DNA of 8,830 nucleotides from Methanocorpusculaceae archaeon UBA425 (GTDB lineage: Archaea; Halobacteriota; Methanomicrobia; Methanomicrobiales; Methanocorpusculaceae), in NCBI GenBank assembly GCA_002506085.1, contig DAWV01000026.1, positions 449 to 9,278 of the forward strand, in the 5' to 3' direction. The notes beneath the pieces are model-generated. The model did no database searches. It was given only the letters and a program-made list of their open reading frames with translations, and was not told the DNA's origin. Shown here in pieces: positions 1 through 5,772 of this stretch (positions are counted from its first letter, which is position 1; the number at the start of each line of letters is the position of its first letter). Both the position numbers and the translations under genes were made by a program.

Positions 1-11
1 TTCCGTGTGAT

Positions 12-118
12 GGCGGGTTGGATGCGAAGCAGACGACATCAGCGGAGGCGGACCGCTCCGTAAGAGCGGTCTTAGCAGAGCAAATCTTTGATTTGCGAGC
101 AAGGCTTTGCCTTGCGGG
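12..118. repeat. Hairpin-array element, left copy (E1)
   Basis: This non-coding element opens with GGCGGGTTGGATGCGAAGC and then carries three perfect inverted repeats in tandem: GACCGCTC/GAGCGGTC (51-58/64-71, 5-nt loop), GCAAATC/GATTTGC (80-86/90-96, TTT loop) and GCAAGGC/GCCTTGC (99-105/109-115, TTT loop). Its first 36 bases match 8341-8376 at 34 positions, and 78-98 matches 8479-8499 at all but one. On its left lies TTCCGTGTGAT and on its right GATGCGGCCATC, which adjoin each other as TTCCGTGTGATGATACGG in the other copies of the dispersed repeat. E1 therefore looks inserted. No coding capacity and no terminal inverted repeats are visible. It may be a REP-like or other small non-autonomous element. 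The mobile-element reading is inference. Confidence 0.7.
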
Positions 119-123
119 GATGC

Positions 124-165
124 GGCCATCAAAAAGAATCCCGTACACGAAACCGAAGTACATCC
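124..165 (+). repeat. Dispersed repeat, copy A
   Basis: A 42-nt unit beginning GGCCATCAAAAAGAATCCCG and ending GTACATCC. It matches the reverse complement of 8746-8787 at 41 of 42 positions, and resembles 436-477 and 588-617. A broken second start (AAAGAATCCC) follows directly at 166-175, as if the unit can occur in tandem. No open reading frame is conserved between the copies, so this is treated as a non-coding repeat. Confidence 0.8.
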
Positions 166-239
166 AAAGAATCCCACTTAAACAAATTCAATTCTGTTCA
201 CCGGGGGAAGGGGGAGCGAAAAACGACAGCGGACGTACT

Positions 240-278
240 CGAAGGCTTCGCCCCGGGGCTTGCGCAAAGGGGGGGGGG
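240..278. other. Palindrome cluster and G10 run
   Basis: This stretch packs together a near-palindrome (CGAAGGCTTCG, 240-250), the perfect palindrome GCCCCGGGGC (250-259), the perfect palindrome TTGCGCAA (260-267) and a run of ten G (269-278). A C-rich stretch follows to about 304. No gene is visible. The homopolymer could be a slippage or sequencing-error site. No function is assigned. Confidence 0.45.
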
Positions 279-313
279 AAATAGCACCCCCACCCCTGCC
301 CCCTTTTCGTGCA

Positions 314-339
314 TTCCGTTGATTTCCGTGGATTCCGTG
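314..339 (+). repeat. TTCCGTG heptamer cluster
   Basis: TTCCGTT, TTCCGTG and TTCCGTG occur 9 to 10 bases apart (314-320, 324-330, 333-339), separated by GA-type spacers. The same heptamer recurs at 1-7, 392-398, 411-417 and 420-426, and inverted at 8797-8803. It is the core of the 5' half of the dispersed repeat. This looks like a partial or degraded copy of that half. Confidence 0.55.
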
Positions 340-392
340 TGGGGGCTGGGGAGGATAATCTACAGGAGCCACTCGACCGATTCTTTATGTTT

Positions 393-477
393 TCCGTGTT
401 TCTGTGTGATTTCCGTGTTTTCCGTGTGATGATACGGGCATCAAAAAGAATCCCATACAAGAAATTGAAGTACATCC
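393..477 (+). repeat. Dispersed repeat, full-length copy B
   Basis: About 85 nt made of a TTCCGTG-rich half (393-430) and the ATCAAAAAGAATCCC half (431-477). It aligns along its whole length with the reverse complement of 8746-8830, with a small number of substitutions, so the two lie as inverted repeats about 8.3 kb apart. A degenerate second unit (ATCCATACAAGAAAAG) follows at about 481-496. This copy joins TTCCGTGTGAT directly to GATACGG and so gives the unoccupied arrangement for the hairpin array at 12-118. Confidence 0.8.
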
Positions 478-587
478 AAAATCCATACAAGAAAAGAATA
501 GTAAGAATTCTGTAATCCAGGTTCGTTTCATCTCATGTTTTTACCATTCCCTGTACACCCGAAGAAAAAAAGGAAACGCAATACGAC

Positions 588-617
588 GAATCCCATACAC
601 AAAACCGACGTACATCC
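588..617 (+). repeat. Dispersed repeat, partial copy C
   Basis: A 30-nt piece beginning GAATCCCATACACAAAACCG and ending in ACGTACATCC, matching the 3' half of the dispersed repeat. The TTCCGTG half and the ATCAAAAA segment are missing. It shares the base that copy D has in CGACGTACATCC, where copy A has CGAAGTACATCC. Confidence 0.65.
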
Positions 618-695
618 AGTAACATCAGACAAAACCGTCAAAATTGAAATAGGACATCCGCGGCGTAATCTCATCGGACCAGGATAAGAATTTCT
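618..695. other. Intergenic, nothing recognised
   Basis: I see no gene, RNA or repeat between dispersed-repeat copy C and the terminator of the leftward operon. Short reading frames here lack ribosome binding sites and overlap repeat-derived sequence. Confidence 0.5.
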
Positions 696-729
696 AAAAA
701 AAATAAAAAAAGAGGGCTGACCCCCCCTC
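696..729 (-). terminator. Terminator of the ligase-ECF operon
   Basis: Read on the minus strand, the ecfT stop codon runs into GAGGG (729-725), a short loop and CCCTC (716-712). A run of seven T, one A and eight T follows (711-696). Oligo-T tracts terminate archaeal transcription even without a hairpin, so this is a convincing end for the three-gene operon. Confidence 0.8.
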
Positions 730-1495
730 ACAGGATAAACGTCACATACACAATACCCGCGAGAATCCCTGCAACCAGAAGAACCGTCACGAAATCTGCC
801 GCATGGAAAACCATCCGTCTCCGGTGCTCCGACGCCTTCCGGTATCCCCGCATATCAATCGTCAGCCCCAGCGTATCCGCCTTAGCGAGCGAATTCAGCA
901 TAAGCGGCAGCATCACCGGACCAAGCTGCTTCAGCTTCCCGATAACCCCTCCTCCCGGGAAATACCCACGCGAAAGCTGCGCCTCATTAATCCGCACACC
1001 CTCCCTCTGCAGAGTCGGAATAAACCGAATCGCAATCAGAAACATCAGAGCATAATCGCCCGGAATCCGGAGCGTGTAGAGCGCATTCACCAGATCCCGC
1101 GGCTGGGTTGAAATAACCAGCAGCTGGAACGAGAAGATCAGCACCGCAAACCGGAGAGCCATCTGCACCGCAAACATGATTGCGCCCGTCGACACCGGGA
1201 ACAACCCATTCGGCAGAAGCGTAAACAGCACCAAACCCGACGAACTCGTCAGCACCGTCAGAACAACCAGAGCCAGCCCCAGAATAATCAGCAGAGGCAC
1301 CTGCCGCAAAAGCGGCTTCAACAGCCCGCCAATTGCCGCAAACACCAGCACAAATGCAATCATCCCCGAAAGCAGAACCGGATTCGACGTAAAGATCGCC
1401 GCAAACATCATACCGACCGCAAAGAAAATCTTCGTCATCGGCGACAACCGGTGAACAAACCGGCTCCCCGGAATATACTGCAGAATATCCTCCAT
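728..1495 (-). CDS. ecfT: ECF transporter transmembrane coupling protein EcfT
   Basis: EcfT is the membrane scaffold of energy-coupling-factor importers. It couples ATP hydrolysis by the two EcfA ATPases to movement of the substrate-binding S component. The 255-residue product has about five hydrophobic segments (roughly 25-55, 60-84, 104-130, 146-160, 228-253). The family's coupling region is recognisable: RFIPTLQREG (157-166) followed by AQLSRGY (172-178), and later DMRGYRK (214-220). These two SRG/MRG triplets stand where most EcfT proteins have ARG motifs that dock onto the ATPases. The start at 1495 is chosen because GGAGGTGA sits at 1508-1501, five bases upstream, and the upstream gene stops one base before it (TGA, A, ATG). 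An in-frame ATG at 1558 would overlap the upstream gene by 62 bases and has no better site. It is the last gene of the operon and certainly the partner of the fused S-A-A protein. Confidence 0.93.
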   Translation of the reverse strand: MEDILQYIPGSRFVHRLSPMTKIFFAVGMMFAAIFTSNPVLLSGMIAFVLVFAAIGGLLKPLLRQVPLLIILGLALVVLTVLTSSSGLVLFTLLPNGLFPVSTGAIMFAVQMALRFAVLIFSFQLLVISTQPRDLVNALYTLRIPGDYALMFLIAIRFIPTLQREGVRINEAQLSRGYFPGGGVIGKLKQLGPVMLPLMLNSLAKADTLGLTIDMRGYRKASEHRRRMVFHAADFVTVLLVAGILAGIVYVTFIL

Positions 1496-1496
1496 T

Positions 1497-3440
1497 TCAC
1501 TCACCTCCGCGGATAGCGGTAATCTTTCCCGCATCCATCTCGATAATTCTATCCGCATACATGCCCGCCAGCACCGGATTATGGGTAACCATCAGAATAG
1601 TCTTCCCCGCATTCCTCATCTCGGTTAACACACGCATAATCTCATACGACTCATTCATATCAAGACCCGTCGTCGGCTCATCCATAATAACAACATCCTG
1701 ATTCGTTGCAATAACACAGGCAAGAGCGAGTTTCTGCCGCTCTCCCCGGCTCAGATGACGGGGATTCATCTTCGCTTTTCCGCCGAGACCCACCTTTTCG
1801 AGCGAGACCTCAGGCAGAGCGCCTGACGTCCCCAGATTTTTCAGACCGAACATAATCTCCTTCTCGCATGTATTCTCAAAGAGCATCGTATCCGGATTCT
1901 GGAACACAAGCCCGACATTCTTCGCGATTTCAGGAATCGTCCGTTTCGCGATATCATCGCCAGACAAAAGAACCGAACCGGAATCAGGACGCAGAAGACC
2001 ATTCAGGTGCTTGACAAGAGTCGTCTTACCCGAACCGTTTTCCCCGAGAATTGCCGCGATTTCTCCCTTATAGAACGAAACGGAGACATTATCGAGAGCA
2101 AGAACTTCAGGGAATTTGTGGGTGATGTTCTTTGCTTCTATGACAACCGTCCCCGAAGAAGGAGTCTTCATAAGAACCGGGCGGACCGGGTCCTCAGCCC
2201 TGGGTATCCCGTCGTAAACGATGCTCCCTGCCTCCATGTGAATCATCCTTGTCGCAAAACCGAGGGTCTCATCAGTCATGTGTTCGATAAGAACCACCGT
2301 GTGCCCCCGGGCAGTGAGCGATTTCAGGAGAGTATAGACCTCTCTTCTCGCTTTTTTATCCAGCTCGGACGTTGCCTCGTCTAAGACGAGCAGAGGGGTC
2401 TCCCTCGACAGAGCTGCGGCTAATGCCACTCTCTGTTTCTGTCCGCCCGAAAGATTGTGCGGAGCACGATCCATCAGATGACCAATGCAGGTAACCTTAG
2501 AGATTTCTTCCAGTTTATTTTGGACATCGGACTCGGACAGATTCCTGGTCTCAAGACCGGTGAGAATCTCCTCCTCGACGGTCGTGAAGATGAGCTGGGC
2601 GTCAGCGTCGTCAAAGACCATGCCCACTTTCGCGGAAAGTTCGGTGACATCTTTGTATTCATCGGCATATTTTCCATAGAGGGAAATGGTCCCGGTAATC
2701 GTGCCGCCGTAAGCGTGGGCAAGGATGCCGGAAATCGCCCGGGAGAGGGTGGTTTTTCCCGCGCCGGACGGTCCGTTGATAACGACAAACTCGCCCGGGT
2801 TGATTTTGAGCGAAACATTCCTGAGAGCCGGCATTTCCGCACCCTGATACGTGAACGTAAGGTTGTCTAAGACGACCGCGTCAGACCGGGCAGGTTCGTT
2901 GTGAAGAGTTTTGACGACCGGCTTTGTCTTCTGCATGACAGAGGTCGCCGGCATGGCGATTATCTGGGCGATGATGACGTTCACAATCATTGCGCTCAGC
3001 ACAATCGGGATTAATGCAATCGCAAAGGCAAGAACGGTGGCGACGGTTGTTTCCGTCGTGACGAACATCACGATACAGGTCACGGCAATGAACGAGAAAC
3101 CGCTCGCAGGGGTCGCGATCGCGGTCGAAATTGCCGGAGCGAGCCGTGTATGGTCTTTTACGAGTTTATACACCGCTAAACAGACAACAGCGCCGATTGG
3201 TTCGGAGATGAGGTTTCCGAGCGGAAATATCGAGTGCGAGAAGACCGCACAGATTATTCCGGCTACAACGCCTATCCCGAGAGCTTCTTTGAACTTCGGG
3301 ACGACGAGGATGATCGCAAGGCAGTAGAAGGCGATTGTCAGATTAGCGACAATTGCTCCCGGTACGAATAACGAAATGTACCGGGCAATTGCACCGGCGG
3401 CAAGTAGAATGCCGACAAGTGCTATATCACGTGATTTCAT
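1497..3440 (-). CDS. Fused ECF transporter: S component plus two EcfA ATPase domains
   Basis: One 647-residue chain combines three ECF importer parts. Residues 1 to about 165 are a hydrophobic S-component-like domain (five or six helices) that should bind the substrate. Its PKFKEALGIGVVAG...FPLGNLISEP stretch (48-81) reminds me of TrpP-type S components, from memory only. ATPase 1 (about 188-410) has Walker A GPSGAGKT (223-230), signature LSGGQ (330-334), Walker B LVLDEATSELD (351-361) and the switch histidine H387. The position of its Q-loop glutamine is Asp277 (VFDDADAQ). ATPase 2 (about 432-645) has Walker A GENGSGKT (466-473), a normal Q-loop VFQNPD (Q514), signature LSRGERQ (563-569), Walker B IMDEPTTGLD (585-594) and H620. 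S and A parts are separate proteins in most ECF systems. ATG 3440 lies 15 bases after the ligase stop, with no strong ribosome binding site. The substrate cannot be read from the sequence. Confidence 0.92.
   Translation of the reverse strand: MKSRDIALVGILLAAGAIARYISLFVPGAIVANLTIAFYCLAIILVVPKFKEALGIGVVAGIICAVFSHSIFPLGNLISEPIGAVVCLAVYKLVKDHTRLAPAISTAIATPASGFSFIAVTCIVMFVTTETTVATVLAFAIALIPIVLSAMIVNVIIAQIIAMPATSVMQKTKPVVKTLHNEPARSDAVVLDNLTFTYQGAEMPALRNVSLKINPGEFVVINGPSGAGKTTLSRAISGILAHAYGGTITGTISLYGKYADEYKDVTELSAKVGMVFDDADAQLIFTTVEEEILTGLETRNLSESDVQNKLEEISKVTCIGHLMDRAPHNLSGGQKQRVALAAALSRETPLLVLDEATSELDKKARREVYTLLKSLTARGHTVVLIEHMTDETLGFATRMIHMEAGSIVYDGIPRAEDPVRPVLMKTPSSGTVVIEAKNITHKFPEVLALDNVSVSFYKGEIAAILGENGSGKTTLVKHLNGLLRPDSGSVLLSGDDIAKRTIPEIAKNVGLVFQNPDTMLFENTCEKEIMFGLKNLGTSGALPEVSLEKVGLGGKAKMNPRHLSRGERQKLALACVIATNQDVVIMDEPTTGLDMNESYEIMRVLTEMRNAGKTILMVTHNPVLAGMYADRIIEMDAGKITAIRGGE
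1501..1508 (-). promoter_or_regulatory. Strong ribosome binding site for ecfT
   Basis: GGAGGTGA on the minus strand, a full match to the archaeal 16S tail, lies five bases before ATG 1495 and inside the last codons of the upstream gene. It decides the ecfT start and indicates translational coupling. Confidence 0.85.
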
Positions 3441-3455
3441 GGTTTATCTGAATTA

Positions 3456-4949
3456 TTATGAATATTGTTCGCGAAGTTCCCGACGAAGGATCTTCCAGCC
3501 GTTTACCCGGGGAAGTGATTCCACGGTGATGATTTTGCGGGGGACTTTGTATCCCGCGAGACGCTCTTTTGCAAAGGCAAGTAAAGCGTTGTCCCTTTCC
3601 GAGCTGTCCCAGCCCTTCCGCCAAACAACGGCGGCGGCAGGTATTTCTCCCCGATGTTCGTCAGGAATGCCGAATATGGCGATGTCGGCGATGCCTTCAT
3701 ACTGAATGAGGGACTCTTCGACTTCGGTCGGATAGATTTTCCAGCCTGACATGACGATCATGTCTTTTTTCCGGTCGGTCAGGCAGAGACGGCGGTCTTT
3801 GTCGAGATATCCGATGTCGCCTGTGAGGAACCAGCCGTCTTTCAGGAAGGAGCCTGCGGTTTCCTTCGGCATTCTCCAGTATCCTTTTGCGACTGCCGGA
3901 CCGCGGAGAGCGATTTCCCCGGGCATGTTGACCGGTAATTCTATTGAGGCGTCATTTTCGCGGACGATTTTTACTTCCGAGAAGCAGACCGGGTGCCCGA
4001 CACTCTGGAACCGGTCGGCGGAGGAGTAATCTTCGGGGCGGATGACGGTTCCGGTGCCGATAACAACGGTTTCCGAGAGACCGTAGGCGTTGACGACCGG
4101 GATGTCGTATCGGTAGTGGAATTTTTTCCAGATATCATGGTGGAGCGGACCGCCGCCGGATATGATTTCACGAACGGTCAAAAGACTTTCCTCGGGCCCC
4201 GGAGGAGCTTCGGTGAGGTAGTGGATGACGGGCGGCATGCCGGCAAGAACGGTGACTTTGTGTTCTTTGCAGAGTGCGAGATATTGCTCCGGTTCATATC
4301 TGTCCATCATTATGTACAGTGCTCCGGCACGCATGGCGGCGATTCCCCAGGAGAGACCGACGTGACCCATGGGATATATGCCGAGGTAGACGTCGTCCTG
4401 TTTGAAGGTGAGGACGTCGCATTCATTGTGGATGGAGGCGAGCCAGTTGCCGTGGGAAAGCATGGCGCCTTTGGGTTTGCCGGTGGTTCCCGAGGTGTAC
4501 TGGAGCTGGCATAAGTCGTCGAATCCGGTGTTTTCCGGGGGGAGACGGGGAGCATTCCGGAATGATTCGATGTCTTTTGGGACGTAGGCTCTTACCTGGA
4601 GGCTGGCGGCGATTTTTGCGCCGGCATCGTCGGTGATGAAGAGTTTCGCACCGGAGTTTTCCAGCATGTAGGATAATTCGGCTGCTGTGTAGACGCGATT
4701 CGTCGGAACAGCGATACAGCCGATTCTCCAGACAGCAAAATAGGAGAAGAGGTATTCGGGGCTGCTCTCCATATAGAGTATGACCCGGTCGCCTTTGGTG
4801 ACGCCGAGGTTTATGAGTTCACGGGCGATTGATGAGCTTATTGATACGATTTCCGCAGAGGTGTAGGAGGTTTTTCTTCCGGGGCAGTAAAATACCGGTT
4901 TTGCCAGGCGGCAGGCGTTTGCATCAAGGAAGGTTGTTATATTCAGCAT
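3456..4949 (-). CDS. AMP-forming acyl/aryl-CoA ligase (ANL superfamily)
   Basis: This enzyme should activate a carboxylic acid with ATP to an acyl-adenylate and then transfer it to CoA, in the cytoplasm. The 497-residue product shows the core motifs of the family in order: the P-loop YTSGTTGKPKG (151-161), YGLSE (289-293), the ATP-binding TGD (376-378), the hinge region DRKKDMIVMSGWKIYPTEVE (392-411, with GWK in place of the more usual GxN), and the C-terminal catalytic lysine in NGWKILRRELRE (K486). Length fits medium-chain or aryl-acid ligases. Acid specificity cannot be predicted by eye. No ribosome binding site precedes ATG 4949, and a TATA-like ATTATAC lies about 26-31 bases upstream, so the message may be leaderless. 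It is first in an operon with an ECF importer, which suggests that the imported compound or a derivative is its substrate. Alternatives are a fatty-acid or arylacetate ligase with only incidental linkage. Confidence 0.9.
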   Translation of the reverse strand: MLNITTFLDANACRLAKPVFYCPGRKTSYTSAEIVSISSSIARELINLGVTKGDRVILYMESSPEYLFSYFAVWRIGCIAVPTNRVYTAAELSYMLENSGAKLFITDDAGAKIAASLQVRAYVPKDIESFRNAPRLPPENTGFDDLCQLQYTSGTTGKPKGAMLSHGNWLASIHNECDVLTFKQDDVYLGIYPMGHVGLSWGIAAMRAGALYIMMDRYEPEQYLALCKEHKVTVLAGMPPVIHYLTEAPPGPEESLLTVREIISGGGPLHHDIWKKFHYRYDIPVVNAYGLSETVVIGTGTVIRPEDYSSADRFQSVGHPVCFSEVKIVRENDASIELPVNMPGEIALRGPAVAKGYWRMPKETAGSFLKDGWFLTGDIGYLDKDRRLCLTDRKKDMIVMSGWKIYPTEVEESLIQYEGIADIAIFGIPDEHRGEIPAAAVVWRKGWDSSERDNALLAFAKERLAGYKVPRKIITVESLPRVNGWKILRRELREQYS

Positions 4950-5061
4950 TATCTATCACAACTATACTATAATGTATAATTGTGTTCATCGAAGATATAA
5001 ATATTACCGGTTGACTTGAGGTTTGCTGCGGTTTTTCTGAAGAAAGTAAGAAAACATCTAT
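4950..5061. promoter_or_regulatory. Divergent promoter region
   Basis: The AT-rich gap between the divergent operons has two TATA-like clusters. ATTATACATT on the minus strand (4980-4971) is well placed for a leaderless ligase transcript starting at 4949. GATATAAATATT (4994-5005) can be read in either direction. Rightward it would start transcription near 5025-5030, giving a leader of about 35 or 65 bases depending on which start codon is used. No operator palindrome stands out. Positions are inferred from archaeal TATA spacing (about 25 bases). Confidence 0.5.
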
Positions 5062-5091
5062 GTGAGCGCACGTGAATATAATGACCTATAT

Positions 5092-5772
5092 ATGGCAGAT
5101 ACACCAAATGGGATACCGGCGCCGCTTGTATGCAGCGGAGCGGCAGCATCTCTTATCGATGAGGAGAGGGCCCGGGAAATTGCCGGAGAGTGGCTGGACG
5201 GGGAGAAAAACCCGGTTGTTCCAGATGAGACCATCCAATTCGGTAAAGCCGTACTGATCTATTATCCTTTCTGGAAGTTTTCCCGGGAGGATGGCGGGGA
5301 AGATGTGATCGTTTACCGCCCGGCATGCGGGACGCTTCTCTCTGGTCTGCAGGATTTACAGAGAGAGGAGACCCGGGTCGTGCCGGTTCCAAAAGACGCG
5401 AATATTCTGCCGGCAACGGTTTTTTCCACGGTGTATCTGCCGGAACTTCATGGTATTGCCAGGGGTGAGGAGCTTGTCGGGATTCCTCTCTGGATGATCA
5501 GCTACAAAGTCAAAAATTCCATTTATATGATGGTTGTCAACGGGGAGTCGGGTTTGGTGTATCCGGGCTGGCATCCGGTCAAGGAGCCCGCTGTCTGGAA
5601 AAGAACCGCTTTAACGGCGTTTATTCCGATGGTTCTTCTGAGTATGACTGCCGTGTATCTTAGTCCGTGGTTTTTTATTCTGGCGGCAGGACTGCTGATT
5701 ATTTTCCTGTATCGGAGCCGGATGTTCGGTATGGTGAATACGAAATATCTGGAGGGAAAGGATGGTTCTTGA
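5092..5772 (+). CDS. Unknown membrane protein with PFW motif, first of a coupled pair
   Basis: I do not recognise a named function. From ATG 5092 the product is 226 residues; an in-frame GTG at 5062 would add ten. Neither start has a clear ribosome binding site. Visible parts, numbered from the GTG: a charged helix (32-47), the motif YYPFWKF (67-73), an ACG cysteine (C89), then IPLWMISYKVKNSIYMMVVN with GESGLVYPGWHP after it (141-172), then two closely spaced membrane helices (about 181-199 and 201-217) and a short basic tail. The soluble part precedes the helix pair. The PFW motif and the P-x-W-(x)n-Y-(x)n-NGxxG segment both recur in the next gene, so the two are paralogous. The layout recalls bacterial zinc-ribbon membrane proteins with a similar PFW then NGxTG order, but the zinc ribbon is missing here. 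Its TGA overlaps the next start by 11 bases. Confidence 0.8.
   Translation: MADTPNGIPAPLVCSGAAASLIDEERAREIAGEWLDGEKNPVVPDETIQFGKAVLIYYPFWKFSREDGGEDVIVYRPACGTLLSGLQDLQREETRVVPVPKDANILPATVFSTVYLPELHGIARGEELVGIPLWMISYKVKNSIYMMVVNGESGLVYPGWHPVKEPAVWKRTALTAFIPMVLLSMTAVYLSPWFFILAAGLLIIFLYRSRMFGMVNTKYLEGKDGS
5751..5755 (+). promoter_or_regulatory. Ribosome binding site for the second PFW gene
   Basis: GGAGG lies six bases before ATG 5762, inside the end of the upstream reading frame. It fixes the start of the downstream gene and supports translational coupling through the 11-base overlap. Confidence 0.8.

Noticed and set aside
1..480. A CRISPR array suggested by the repeated TTCCGTG and ATCAAAAAGAATCCC units
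   Set aside because: The copies are unevenly spaced and vary in length. There are no uniform spacers and no cas genes.
188..490. A 100-codon minus-strand frame in the left repeat region
   Set aside because: It is made of dispersed-repeat and G/C-run sequence, has no ribosome binding site, and shows no protein-like pattern.
500..540. GGTTCGTTTC resembling a tRNA T-arm
   Set aside because: No acceptor stem, D-arm or anticodon arm can be built around it.
1496..1558. A longer ecfT starting at ATG 1558
   Set aside because: It would overlap the upstream gene by about 62 bases and has no better ribosome binding site, whereas ATG 1495 has GGAGGTGA at ideal spacing and begins the normal EcfT N-terminus.
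3993..4514. A 173-codon plus-strand frame antisense to the CoA ligase
   Set aside because: The opposite strand carries every ANL-family motif. The antisense product is Gly/Asp/Val-rich with no recognisable domain.
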